From positions 25,006,093 to 25,070,092 of the forward strand of contig OZ021731.1 of NCBI GenBank assembly GCA_963978545.1: 64,000 nt of DNA, in the 5' to 3' direction. The position numbers and the translations under genes were made by a program. This document shows, piece after piece, positions 1 to 12,474 of the stretch; positions within the stretch are counted from its first letter, which is position 1; every line of letters begins with the position of its first letter. The notes below the pieces were generated by a model, which worked only from the letters and a program-made list of their open reading frames with translations, made no database searches and was not told where the DNA came from. This DNA is from Linyphia triangularis (lineage: Eukaryota > Arthropoda > Arachnida > Araneae > Linyphiidae).

Positions 1-1900
1 CTTTACAGGCTCTACTTCGTCACAATCGGTAGAACTATCATTAGCTGTAGGACTGAATTCGGCAATTTCATGCAAAGAAAAATTATGCACCCGAAATCCC
101 ATGTGCATTTAAATGTACGCGGGGTCTCAAGAAGATATTCGAACTCAAAAGTTGTACCAAACAACCTGACCAATTATTATATTCCAGATATTACAAAGAT
201 AGCAATAATTCATAAAAAGAAATATCGAATCATTTTTAATGAAAAAAATAAAGTATTTTTGAGATATTAATTATGGTTTATTAATTGTTCATCGACGGAA
301 ATTAATGTTTCCAAAAATATTTCAATGTTGTGCATTCGATTTTGGTTAAATCATTGATAGCAAAATATCGGCATCCTTCTATAATATCTGCATTTCAGTA
401 ACAGTCTTCTACATACAAATTGTCTGCTTTTCAATCACAATCTTCTATGCCACCTGATGGTTGCGTGGATAACTCTCTGGCTGCGTAAGCTAAAAGGTGT
501 CCGGACACGAATCCTGGGTTAGACATGGATGTTCGTTGTGGTTCGGAATCAGCTTTAAGTTTTAGGTCCCAACCTGATTAGCCATTATTATACAAATAGG
601 TCGCTAAGTATTCAAACCATCCCCAATCTTCCATCTGTACTATCTGCATGTCAATGGCATCATAGCTTTAGATCGGTTGTTAACAATCTCAAGATGACAG
701 CTAGTCAATTGGTCAAAAGATATCTGCTGTGAGTAACCTAGCATAACCACCACCCTTTTCGCTAACCATCACCATCTGTCCTGTAGTCAGCGGAACGTTG
801 GTTTGAGAACTATACTGCTTTGACCACAGGCTTTGACAGTACTACTTTTTTATGTACTTGAGATAAGAATTACTTTTTCGAAATACCTTTCGGGTCGCCT
901 TTAGTCAATGCCCTTTAGCTTATGAAGCAGGCAGTATTGCACTCTCAGCACATGCGCACTTATACCATTCTCCCCACCTTAGACCCTGGAGGAACAAAAC
1001 ACCACAAGCGAGTAAAAAAAGCAACTGACTTTATGATCTCCGATGTACCTGACAATATCAACAATGCATACTTTAGACGCTCACACCTGCGTACATGACA
1101 TGAGCATTCTACAGGGATACAATGCAAGATATACTGCGAAAATTCCCATTGTCGTGGTGCACACAAAGAATACCGTTTGGTACCCCGTAGTAACCACTTT
1201 CCGAAATGCAGAATTTGGTGCGAGAGGACAAAAGATTCTATATTGGAAGCGTGCAAGTAAGGTGTGGCAGCAAGAGGCCTTTTCAAAACTGCCGATCCCT
1301 TCGAGGCCTAATTTCCGCGCGGGTAGACGGTGCACTTTCCGAGAGCACACCTACTTTTTTAATAATAATTAAGTAAATTTTTTTTTTTTTTTTTTACATT
1401 TTTTTTATTTATTTTAAAATTTTGTGTATTTATATATTTATTTTAATTTAATAAGAAAGCCGTATTTTTTTTTTTACTGTCACTCCTCCTAAGTTATTAA
1501 AACCTATTTTTTACGGTCAAGATGTCCTTTGAAAGAGTTTGAACTGTAGATCTGTCAAAGTGCCAAAAAAATATTAATTAGTTTCATTTCAGTATTTAAA
1601 ATTATTGTATCGAATGTGTTTTTACAACAGTAACGTTTTTGGATACTCCGGCAACACACCTAACACGACTTGTATTACTTATACTTTTTGGGGCCTCATG
1701 TGCAATTTTTTAAGATGTTAATAAATACTCATTCATTTTAAATTGATTAATTTCAATTACGAAGCTAAGTTCCTGTGAGATACAAAAACATTCCTCCTCC
1801 TCATATTTTGTAGGTATTTTTTGTGTAATTTAAGGTTTGTTGTAAAGAAACTACTGCTGCTGCTGGAATCGTTTCTGGCAAATAGGATACACCTTTAGTA
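1..1900. other. Unassigned AT-rich intergenic stretch
   Basis: I see no supportable gene, RNA or transposon terminus here. Overlapping short open frames on both strands at 960-1372 have no recognisable motif. Bases 1-75 read open on the minus strand as an acidic peptide to the window edge, but no acceptor site bounds it. Long T runs lie at about 1380-1395. Confidence 0.5.
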
Positions 1901-2077
1901 CCATAAAATGGGGTGAATCGGAACACTTTTCAACTTTCAAAGTAAAAATCGGTTATAATTAGATCGTTAAGGAACTTATTTTTGACATTGAAACTTGGGT
2001 TTTGCCTTCTTCTTTGAGGATCAACCCAAAAAATGTTTAAAAAACTAGGACTTTAATTTATTTTGACTTTTTTCATG

Positions 2078-2118
2078 GTGTTCCGATTCACCCCTTTCTG
2101 CGGGGTGAATCGGAACAC
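2078..2118. repeat. Perfect 17-bp hairpin built from the subterminal motif
   Basis: GTGTTCCGATTCACCCC (2078-2094) is followed after a 7-nt loop by its exact reverse complement (2102-2118). Each arm contains the same motif found at the element's termini, so it is a head-to-head pair of probable binding sites rather than a random palindrome. Confidence 0.85.
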
Positions 2119-4969
2119 TCGTTATAATTTATGTCTGATCTTATTTAAATGTTTACAGGGTGACTAAAAACAAGTAATAATGCATATTGGTTAATAGGAA
2201 CACAAAATTATTATAAAAAAATCATTTAATATGACGGATAAAATTTGCGTTTGTTAATTATTGTCAAAACAAATCATATGTTTGAAAGCATATCAACTCT
2301 TTTCCTATAACTCATCCAAATAGTCTTTAAAATTAATAATATTTTTAATCTACTTTATGTATGCGTGGCGTATGACTGCAAATTCCTTAAAATATCTTGA
2401 GAAAGGAGAAAAGTATCCTCATTTGTTTCAGAAAATCTCTTCGTTCATATGCGCTTTTTGTAAAACACACTTATATAGCAATAATCTTGTGGGTGTAAAA
2501 CTTTGCTCACATAGAGTCTTCATACATTTTTCCATAAAATTTAAGGATAATGAAGTCATTTAGGGAAAAAAACACTGGAACAATCGGGTTTTCTGCCATG
2601 CGGAATCTAGATTCCTCTTCTGACATTTATTCAAGCCTGCAATCTTAATTACTGTCTTGAAGTGAGTAAATAGACTCTTCTTCAGTCGTTGAATATTGTG
2701 TGGAACATAATTTTGCCAAAAACCGCTTTTTAATATCACTTTTCAAGTGTTCCGATTCACCCCGCAAATCTCAAAATCGAGACGAGGCAAAACATAAAAA
2801 TTCGTAAAATAAAAAGTTTTTAAAACCAAGTTAAATTAAGTATGGCATGCTGTTGTGGATGTTTATACTTATCTAAATATATATTAGTTAAGTTTATAAC
2901 TGGTACATGTTATTAATTACGGGCAGGGCCGTCGCTAAGAATTTTGGTTGGGGGGGCGTAGACATCCTTTTGCCAACTGAAATCAAGGCACGTCGGTGTA
3001 AATGTAGAAAATATAAATTAAGGTGCTAATAAATTGTTAACTAATTTTTATTAATGTAAAATTAACGTATACATAATTTTTAATTAATATATGAATAATT
3101 GCTGCATAATTATTATTTAATGTAAACCTAATTGTTAATGCATTTTTTTTATTTAATTGTGAATTGTTTTATTTAATGTGAAATTAGTTTGAATTATTTT
3201 TAAATTACCGTCTAAACAATTTTTAATATTTTATGGCATTTTATCAATACGTACTTAATGTCAAATTTTAAGTAAATTCCCATCACATTATAGTTGAAGA
3301 TCCTTCAAATTCATTTAATTTTTAATTTCTTTTTAGTAAATTAACCCTTCCTCTCCAAACAAAGGAGATTATTTTTGGAAACGTTTTTATTTGGGGGCAG
3401 GGGGGGGGGACATTTATACTTTGCAGATAGATAGAATTTCCCCCCACAATCTTAAACCAATTCAGTAAACTGAAAAGTACAAGTGCTTCATTTCGATACA
3501 ACTTTTTTTTTAATTTTCAAATTGCAGTTTCAAAAAAAAAAAAAAAAATAATTAAACGTGTAAAAGTGGTTGGAAAATAGCACTTTAACATGGAATTAAA
3601 TAGATGAAAATTATTGATCAAATAGGTGACTTTTGTAAAATGAATTGTATAAAGGTTGATCAAAAAACAAATTCTGGAAAAATTCTTTTTAAAATTCTGG
3701 CGGACTATTGCTACTACAGAAAATTCCCTACGCAAAGCACTGCAATTTTTATATAAGATACAATGTCAGGGACATAAGAAACATGCACTTGCACTCCTTC
3801 CCCTCTGGGTTTCGAAAAATAAAGTAACGTGGAAAAAAAGTGGTAAAATTTACAAGAAAAAAATATATATGGATATTAATTCATCAATTTGAACAGAACA
3901 TTAATGAACAATTATTAACTAACATCCAATTAGGAAATCCAATTCCCATCTTCGAAAAATCAAGGATTAAACAAAAACTTTTGTCGCCTTACATCTCCCT
4001 GCAAATAATCATGTAGGCGTTCATGGACACTATAATTACACTGCAAAAGACAATTATTATTAAAAGCGATTTGTTAATTATTTAATTTTTAAATACTTTT
4101 TAACACATTTTCCTAACTAAAAAAAGAAAAGATTTTGATTTTTCTTGAAACGTGTGTTAATAGTAAAACTGAATTTTTTTGTAACAATGCAATCCAGGAA
4201 CCTACTTCTTAAACTTAGTTACTTCGAGTATATATTTTTATCAAAATTGCTGGATTTAATTAACTGATTTTTTTGTGGTTTTTCACTGAAGTTGTATGGT
4301 TTTTCAGCAATAATTTCTGCAAATATTACTCATTTTTTGAACAATAATCATTTGTTCAAGAAGGAAAGTATACTTGAAAATGCTAGGGTTTTTTTTCTAA
4401 GCGGGATTAAAAATGAAATGGATTACTTTAGCATTAAACCAAACTATAATATTTATGTGCAAAAAGGTAAGTTATTCGCAACTAATTGAACTTCGAATTT
4501 AGTGACAAAATACTCTATAAAAAAGCATGCCATAATTTTTAGCACAACATACCAAACTATATAAGAATAGTACGTGTGGGGTTTTTTGGGAAAGGTGTGG
4601 GGGGGGGGGGAGGTATTCAAATCTACAGTGTTAATACGATCTTGAGGAAGAACAAGTTGCACATTTGATGATCAAAGCAAGAGAAACATCACTGTCAACA
4701 TGAAATTTCCAAAAACCCACCCCCATTTCCCTTACCCACACATAATGGTTATGATCCTAATTTGAGATTTATTGATCCAATTTGAAATATTTTTAAAGGT
4801 ATTTAAACTAAAAAATCTTAGTTTATCTGAAAGACAATTTTTTCCCGATGTTTCGAATATTAAAGTGGTGAAATCCAGGATAGGTTGGTTGGCTGTTTTT
4901 CAAATTTATTAGGCGCAAGGGCAACACAAAGATCAAACTGCGTCAGAAATCGAGGATAGGAGTGAAAGG

Positions 4970-5108
4970 TTGGTTGGTTGGTTGTTTTCAGATTATCTGG
5001 TGCCGTCAGCAACACGAGGGCTATAATGCGCCGAAACATTCGTCATTAGACAAGCCAACATACATTTACAAACACCCATGCCTAACACGGGACTCGAACC
5101 CGCAAAGT
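4970..5108 (-). mobile_element. 5'-truncated tRNA-derived SINE
   Basis: The reverse complement matches the 3' two thirds of the full SINE at 36823-37000, from just before the B-box (GGGTTCGAGTCC) through the TCTGAAAAC region to a CCAACCAA tail. The A-box part is missing. AGTGAAAGG flanks it at 4961-4969 and 5109-5117. Truncation of the RNA 5' end at a duplicated target indicates reverse transcription by LINE machinery. Confidence 0.85.
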
Positions 5109-5332
5109 AGTGAAAGGATACTCACAATTTGCAATACACTGAACCTGGTTGTATTGGACAATGTCGGTCCACAGCTATTTGAGCACGGGGAACATTAAGA
5201 ATTTTAGATAGTATTATAATAAACCTTTCAACACTTTTCCAAAGATTATTTTGTGAGAATAAGTTCGATATCGCCTTCCAGTTTACAAGTGGCATGCATT
5301 ATTTTGGGAATGCATTTTCAATATATGAAGTA

Positions 5333-6060
5333 CAAGATGGTCATAAAGAAACTTTGCCGATATGTGGGCCTCTAGCTTCCGTTCCGTTAAACAGATCGAG
5401 ATGAAATTTCAGGTATAGTTATTCAGAGGTATGAGCTCGAGATTCTGTGAATTTCAACAAATGGTGCTCACGGTTATGGTTATAGTTACATGCACGAAAT
5501 TGTCAAATGACAACGTCTACTTTTTCCTGTCGCAAAATGCTTAGCGCGTAAGGAAACCCTAAAGAGAGATAGAACGGTACGTGTATCACAAAAAACGGAC
5601 GCATTATGCACGCACAAAAAAAAGCTCTGCGAACGGCCAACAAAAACGCGATTGAGGCGCAAGATGGAAATTTGCATTTGACAGAGGCTAAAGTTCACAT
5701 GAGTGCCATCACAGGCAATTTAATCGGTTTTCTAAGCTGAATATTTGGTGAGCGGCCTCCATTGCTTCGATCGTGTTTTTGTTGGCAGTTCTGTATTTTG
5801 TGCGTCCGTTTTTTGTGATACACGTACCATTCCAACGTTCTTTAGGGTTTTCGCATGCGGTGATCATTTCTCGATAGGAAAAAGTAGGCGTTGCTATTCG
5901 TAACTATAACCGGGGTAATCGTGAGCGCCATTTTGCTGAAATTCACAGAATTCCGACCTCATATCTCTGAATAACTATACATGAAATCTCATCTCGATCT
6001 GTTGAATGAGACTGCCTTTAGAGATCCATATATCGGCAAAGTTTCTTTACGACCATCCTG
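5333..6060. mobile_element. Foldback DNA element with inverted arms of roughly 330 bp
   Basis: Bases from 5333 inward are near-copies of the reverse complement read from 6060 inward. The shared blocks include the terminal ATGGTC(A/G)TAAAGAAACTTTGCC and an internal TGTATCACAAAAAACGGACG. Together the arms make up almost the whole element. TA flanks both ends (5331-5332, 6061-6062). There is no coding capacity. Fragments of the same family occur at 44271-44610. Confidence 0.8.
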
Positions 6061-7105
6061 TACATAACATCATTTACGGAGTTCTACTTGACATTAATTG
6101 CAATAACTTTGTAAAATGCGGGTCAAATTTCGTAAACAAAATTTTGGTGTTTAGAAATTTTGTATAAAACCTTTAACTCATATGATGTACATTACATACT
6201 TTATGTAAATGACGTTTAATGTGTATGTCATGGTTTTTAAGGCGTTATCTGACGTACCACAAATACAACTGTATCATCTACTGTAACACATCAAAGTTAT
6301 CTAATGTCAGTGAAGATATTAATGATTAGATTATTTTAATGTTTCTGTCAAAAAGGATATACTTACTCCAATTCAAAATTGCCGACCGTCAACTGAGGCT
6401 GCATTGTGATCACAATTTTATAATACTAATGATGAGTTTAATTATTTGTACTTTTTCCATTCAATATGTTTTGAAACATCGGTCAGTAGGGATTTTTAAA
6501 AGAAGGGATGAAATTTCAGAAATTTGCCGACTACCAGCCTTTCTAAAAACTTAGGGTAATATTTGCGTTCGCAGTCCATCATAATAGCCGGAAAAAAAAG
6601 ACACTGACTCCCTTATAATAAACTTCTATTGTAAAAATGCCGATTCGTCAAACTCGGGTCACGCTGCATTCAGATATTTTTAATATTTTTGTTCATTTTT
6701 TTTTTTTTTTCATTTAATTCGATTTTATTGTGGATCGACTTTAGAAAAAGAAAAATCTCGATAAAATTTTTAAAAATGTGCCGACTGTTCAACTTTCTAA
6801 AACTTTGGGGGGGGCGAGTCGCCCCCTACGCCCCCCGTTCCCGTCGTCCCTGATTACGGGATAAGTTTTGGAGAGGTTAAAACTCATTGGATTGTAGGAT
6901 GCTGTTTCAAACTTTTTAAAAAAAAAAAAAAGACAGTGTTGAAAACCCCAGAAAACATGTTCCAAGATTCCAAAAATGTTAGCCAAATTAAAAAAAATAT
7001 ATAATTAATAAAACTGCTTTATTTGTGTAAAATAATAATTTCTTTGTAATTTCATGAAGTTTCGTTCCGATTCACCCCGCTGTTCCTATTCACCCCATTT
7101 TACGG

Positions 7106-9040
7106 TATTTGAGCACCTCGGAGTCAAGTAAATACCAGAAGGCGCTATTAGAAAGTGTGTAAGAGAAATTTTTTAGAAACTACTGAATACTATCAACGAA
7201 TGTATAAAAATTTTGCTTCGAATTTGAATCATTTCATTTTAGAAAGGGACTTCTGACAGTTTCAAGATTTTACAAGAGAAGGAAAAAACTTTCCAGCTTC
7301 TAATATAGACTTTAATGGAAACTTTAAAAAACTACCACATCCCTATTAAGGGACAAAGAAATTTAATTTCAAATACTATCGATGCCTCTGTCTTAATACT
7401 TATACAATGAAAGAAAAAAATTGTGAAAACGCAGAATTCCCCTGTTAAAATCAAACGATTCACTTGACTTAAACGACATACAAATCTGTAGTATATAATT
7501 TTTAGAAGGCCAATTCGTATATACAATAAAAGTTTTTTTTTTTTTTTTTTTTTTTTTAATATTGTAATAAAGAGTTCGTATTTATTAACATTTGTCGAGG
7601 AACTACAAAGATCTGCTGAGATTTAAAGAAAGCTCTAGTTCCCTTTCTAAAAACTTCGCAAATAAGGCACTCAAATAAAAATTCAATGAAAATTCCGCAA
7701 CTAAGCTGTATTCCAGAAAAACAAAATCCTTAAAATGAATTCTGGAAAATAACATCACCAAAAATTTTATAACTATTCTTCGTGTGGTATCACTCGATAC
7801 TAAAAAAAAATAAGGTTTCAAAAGAGTAACCGTTCTTTCAAATTTTTTTCTCCATGTGTACTTTTCTATCTTACAGCCCAAAAACAGCAAAGCTATTCCA
7901 TGGTTTGACGAGTGTCAGCGAGCAGGAGGGAGGGAAAGTTCCCTAGTGTAAGGATGAAAAAGTTTACCTTGCGATTATATGGTAAAGGGAATTTTTTTCT
8001 TTTAAAATGAAAAATTCGGTTTTATTGCTTTACTAAACATATTAACGACTCTTGGCTAGTTTTCGAGTAATACAAAATAAAATACCCTTAACATGGGAAT
8101 AATTACTAACTATGTAGAAATCTCTGTTGTTTGTTGTTGTTTTCTAGATTATAGATTATTCCGAAGATTTTCTTCTTTTTTTGGTTTGTTTAAATTCAGT
8201 TAGAAAAGGATATTTTTAAACAAAGGTACATATTAGTCTGAACTGGCAGGACGATACGATACTATAATTTAGCGGTTATTTTTTATATAGCTAGAGGCCT
8301 AAACGTAAGTTTGGAACGGCTGACTCGAGCAGCTGTTCGAACCACCTCTAGGTAAAAAAACACGTTGTACACTTGTTTATCTGAGGGTCGTTGACTCACA
8401 ATAGGGACCCACAACAACTCCAAGCTCGTAAACTTAACGTAGCAGAGGGTAACAGTGGTTACAGCACATATGGTTTAAGGTATAATATTTTAAATCTTGT
8501 TAAAATGGTTGGTTGGTTGAATTTTACGATGCAAGGACAATATGTGGACCATATTGCCTCAACTTAATAAAATGTGTTATGTAATTTTTTCTGATAATAG
8601 TTTTGGGAATTCGACCTCGATTTTGGAAACAGCAGATGCTGAATCATGAATATCAAAATACGCAGAGGTAGTAGTAATTTCCGGTGAAGTGTTGAAATGT
8701 TTTCATTTATGTTCATTGGGTGTTTTATTACATTGGACTGTTGTGAGGCCAGGTGAAAAGAGAACACCAATGGAGCTTGTGGGTAGCAAATTTAAGGGTC
8801 CAGAATTAGCAATTACATGTTTTGTATAAAAAAAGAATTGTAAATATCACATTACATAAATTCCAATTGCTAAATTTCAACCATACGTGTGACGTATTTT
8901 TGATGACATAGTTTTTATAAATAGTATTTAGGAAATTAATAAGGAGATTTTAAAATTTCACAAATAGAATATTTTTCCTCTATTCAGAATTAACTAAAAA
9001 CCTGTAAAAGAAAGTGTTGATTAGGGTTTTTTAATTAGTA
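7106..9040. other. Unassigned AT-rich intergenic stretch
   Basis: No convincing gene. The stretch contains a T tract near 7532-7557. At about 8510-8560, GGTTGGTTG followed by a GCAAGGACAA-like block faintly resembles the SINE tail. Short open frames lack motifs. Confidence 0.45.
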
Positions 9041-9044
9041 CACG

Positions 9045-9525
9045 TAATAATATAACCCATAAAAACAGAGTTTTTAAAAAAAATCCTTAATAAGCATTGT
9101 CAATTTTTATATTCATTAACACCGATATCAAAAACATTTCTATCAGCAAAATGTGCGGCAAACTGCGTTTCAAAATTTATATATTAAAAATGAACGTGAA
9201 CGTCATCCAAATATCATTTATTCAATCTGATTGAAGTAATTTTATTATTTATTTATTACAAAATTTGGCATCAAGTAAGAGTTTTAACATGGTCGGTTCA
9301 TTGCTATTTTAATACGATTGAATGACGGCAAGTTGTTATTTTAGTATTCGGCAAAAGCTATCTTTTAGTGACAGTAACAATCCCAAAATTTGAAAGAATG
9401 CATTGTCATCAACATCGAACCTATCTGCCAAGTTTCAGCTCGATTGGATGACAGCAAAAGGGTTAATTAGGCCTCCGCAGATTTCGTTCCCATCGACAAA
9501 CATACAAAAGCGAAGTTAATATAAA
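9045..9525. repeat. Dispersed repeat, inverted relative to 19135-19563
   Basis: The stretch is largely the reverse complement of 19135-19563. Shared blocks cover the phrase around TCTGCCAAGTTTCAGCTCGA, the CATTCAATCGTATTAAAAT-like segment and the GATATTTATTC... flank. A possible source is the 3' part of a LINE, by memory of similar text in arthropod genomes. No reverse transcriptase frame is present. Confidence 0.7.
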
Positions 9526-10329
9526 GGATTCAAAAAGTAAACTATTTTCAGTAGCGGCAATAAGCTATTCTCAATATTTTCAGTACAGTCATAATAAGAT
9601 CGGCACACACAGTGTTTTTGAACAATATGTTGGGGGAAATATTTCAAAACTCGTTTATTGCTAAAAAAATTAAATACAAGCAAATACTATTCAATTTTAT
9701 GTTTAGTTGTTGTAAAATATAATGCAATCGTTAGTATATTTACTGTAATAAGTCTTGGTACGTTCATATGCTTGTAAAAACTTCAAATCTGAAAAAGAAT
9801 TCTTCAACTCACTTTTTTTTTTTTTTTTTAGTTTGAGTGGCTTTTAAATCTCTCGAGATTTAAAAAAAAATATTTAGGATTACGAAATGTTTCTGGTGTA
9901 TTTATATACATTTAATACACAAGACTGTATATTGAATAAGATGTTGTATGTTTAGTTTAAAAAAAAAATTACGAAGTCAAAAACTTCCGTTCGTCGTTAG
10001 TTAGAAAAATCGCCTTTTTTCTGCTGTTATTAGAATAAAAACAAATAAAACCTTTCTCCTAACTTGCATCTTTAAATCCATATCCAGTATTGTTCCATAA
10101 AAAAATATGTTTTGGTAAAAAAAAATAATACAAGTATACGTATGTTTATACTAACTTATCCTACTTTATTTTAAACATTTATTCAAAACAGTATGCATTT
10201 TAACTTCTTTTTTTTTAATTAATTACATTTTTCAAATTTGCGATAGTTTAAAATATTACTGTTGTCATCTTCGGCCATGATTTCTTAAATTCATGTAAGG
10301 TATTCCTAGAAGATAGGTTCTCTTTCTAA

Positions 10330-10916
10330 GCTATTTTTGGAGGAGTATCCCACTCTTCGACGTCCACATATCTGAGAGAAATCTCACTTATCCTACGATG
10401 CCCTGTATCAGTCACATCTTCACAAACTTCTACATTCTGGTCAATTTCGACGATATCTTGAAATGTTGCTCATAGGTCCACCTGAAAAGCGTTGGAAATA
10501 AAGTGCCACTCTTCCTTGATTGATTAAACGTTGTGTCATCAAGATTTTGTCGATATCTTCAGAAGTTGCATCTTCTTTTATAAAATATCCTTTAAAAAAA
10601 AATAAAAAATTGTGCGATTATTTTCATTTCAACACAATACTAAGCTTTATCGATGCATTTGAATTACTTGCAGCATGTTTATAGAAGGTTTGTTCATTTT
10701 ATAAATTTCAACTGTGCCTTTTTTAACACTTGATGACTGTACTAATACTTCAAGTTGAAGTTTTGGTAACTTAAAAGTTATATTAGATTGCATATTCTTG
10801 TGCTGGGATGAGCTGTGCAGTAGTCGATGAAAAGAAAAATCCTGCTCTTTTGAATGCCTTCAGACATTTTTGAAAAGCTCGACAGTCATCCAAGCCTTTT
10901 TATTTCCTTCATAATT

Positions 10917-10952
<36 letters not shown>

Positions 10953-11590
10953 ATTTTTCGCAAAATATCTGGGATATTTGTTTTATTTACCTATCATTAA
11001 ATTTTTTTTAACTTTTTGAGTCATCCTTGTTAGTGAATAACAATAAAGTCACTTTTTCTTTTCTTTTCGCCATGATATGCATCTCCAATTATCGCCAATG
11101 TCTTGTAAGGAAGACATCTGAAGATAGCCCAGTTCCGTCAGATATTTTTGGGATGCTGTCCTTTGGGAATAGGATGCAATATTTTCAGCCATTCGTTGCA
11201 CTTTTCTTCATTTACCCTACGTTCGCCCCAAATGTAGTAAAAAGTAATGTTTTTTCGTTTTTTGAAAATCTCAAACCAGGACTTGAGTCCAAATTGAGCT
11301 TTTTCTCTCTCAAGTTGTTTCCTCTGAGTGGTATATTCTGGGCCCAACACTGCGTAATCCACTTCATTAAACATTTTTCAATCTCTGGATACTCGCCATT
11401 CTTAACTCCTAATTTTCGTTCTATCCCCTAGATGATCAGCAAATTTACTTAGAATTGCCACCTTGTCTTTAATAATGTTGGCAAAGTGCTACTCGGGATG
11501 CGTCTATGTGGCAATTTCAAACTTTTTCTTTTCTCCTTTTTCAACCTCATCAATGACACTTTTTTTATTCTCCACTATGGGGGTGTACTG
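10330..11590 (-). pseudogene. Decayed Tigger/pogo-type transposase
   Basis: Minus-strand frames, broken by stops and shifts, follow the order of a pogo/Tigger transposase. Around 11430-11575 is a psq-like helix-turn-helix (KKSVIDEVEKGEKKKFEIA, then NIIKDKVAILSKF). At about 11140-11410 is a CENP-B-type second HTH (YPEIEKCLMKWITQ, NIPLRG). Near 10800-10860 is the DDE signature LFIDYCTAHPS. At 10340-10470 is an acidic tail (FQDIVEIDQNVEVCEDVTDT). The gap between HTH and DDE motifs is too short for an intact catalytic domain, and a 30-nt A run lies at 10919-10951. Terminal repeats were not found. The open frame on the opposite strand at 11027-11431 is an antisense shadow. Confidence 0.75.
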
Positions 11591-12074
11591 TCTACGTTCT
11601 GTCGTCATTATTCTTGACGAGAAATCAACACCGTAATAAGATGATTTAAGTAAAAGTGAGGAGGGTCCAGTCCGACTGGTTCTTCAGGTTTTAAGGGAGA
11701 TGGTATTCTGGGTGGTTGGTTCTAGAAGTGACCTCTGGACACCAGCACGATAGTCATTAGTTCCTCTTTTATAGTGGACAATGCCCCCCCCCCCCAAAAA
11801 AAAAGAAAGGAATCGTTTGTACAGTCCAGTAATCCAGACTGGCGCCATCTAAACAAAAGGGGGAGATACGTTCCAAATAGCATTGCACGTGCAGGGATCC
11901 ATTCAATTGTGAGTCACCTTTTAATAATGCACAATAGGGTCCATTTTTCTTTGGAATGAACGCATACAATTCATTTCCTTTCCTTCTTAAATTCACGATT
12001 TTCTTCACCAATTTTTCTCTTAATTTGGACGAAGTGGATGTCATGTGTTTCCAATATTGGAGATCAAAAAAGCA

Positions 12075-12474
12075 AAATGCATTTAAACAGTGCGCAACCG
12101 CGAAAAGTTTACACAGGAAGGTGCTCTATACCAAGTTAGAGACAAGATAGCAACGAACGTCAACAAAAGCTCGATGCAACTAAGATTAGTGACGCACTAT
12201 TTTGCGCATTCTGATTGTTTTTTATTTCGACTGAGAAGATGCCAGGGAGCAGTGTGGACGCTGATTTTAAATTAGTATTTGAGAACAGAAGTCCACCCTA
12301 CTCTCTGTGTTTCGTCGCGCTTTCCTTATTTCTCAGGAACAAAACGCGCAATAATTACCGTATATTACTTAATCAGTTTATTGTTTTAAGTTGAGTTACT
12401 TAGAACTTAAAGAACTGCAGATATTCATGATAAGAGCCGCATGCGTCACCGGACCCGAGGTTTGCCGACCCTTA
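12075..12474. mobile_element. hAT-type relic related to 54948-55712
   Basis: Blocks such as GCGCATTCTGATTGTT, the GAGTTACTTAGAA segment and AAGAGCCGC recur in the same order in the element at 54948-55712. The right edge reads, in reverse complement, AAGGGTCGGCAAACC, which resembles the CAGGGGTC end of that element. I could not locate a left terminus. Confidence 0.55.

Larger units (their letters stand above)
2924..6852. mobile_element. hAT-type element with perfect 8-bp target duplication ATTACGGG
   Basis: The element starts CAGGGCCGTCG and ends with the inverted relative CGTCGTCCCTG (first 11 bases alike with two mismatches). G-rich stretches containing GGGGGGCGTAG lie just inside both ends. 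ATTACGGG flanks it exactly at 2916-2923 and 6853-6860. Eight-base duplications and CAGGG termini are typical of the hAT superfamily. It sits inside the 1901-7105 element and itself holds a SINE piece and a foldback element. No BED finger or hAT dimerisation frame was found, so it appears non-autonomous. Confidence 0.85.
1901..7105. mobile_element. TA-flanked DNA element with 25-bp inverted ends, split by a hAT insertion
   Basis: The left end CCATAAAATGGGGTGAAT recurs inverted at the right end (7081-7105) over about 25 bases with two differences, and both ends abut TA (1899-1900 and 7106-7107). This is the target duplication used by Tc1/mariner-type elements. A core of TTCCGATTCACCCC recurs at 1910-1925, 2078-2094, 2102-2118, 2747-2763 and 7064-7077. 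Without the nested hAT element the body would be about 1.3 kb. No transposase frame is visible, so it is probably non-autonomous. The family is not recognised. Confidence 0.7.

Noticed and set aside
1..75. Minus-strand acidic peptide open to the window edge (HEIAEFSPTANDSS...)
   Set aside because: The stretch is only 25 codons, without a visible acceptor or start; it could be an exon end, but the window does not allow a decision.
960..1372. Overlapping 89-109-aa frames on both strands
   Set aside because: The frames exist on both strands in a less AT-rich patch; no motif or splice context favours either.
11027..11431. 134-aa plus-strand protein
   Set aside because: Antisense to the Tigger-type pseudogene; composition is that of the complement of a coding strand.
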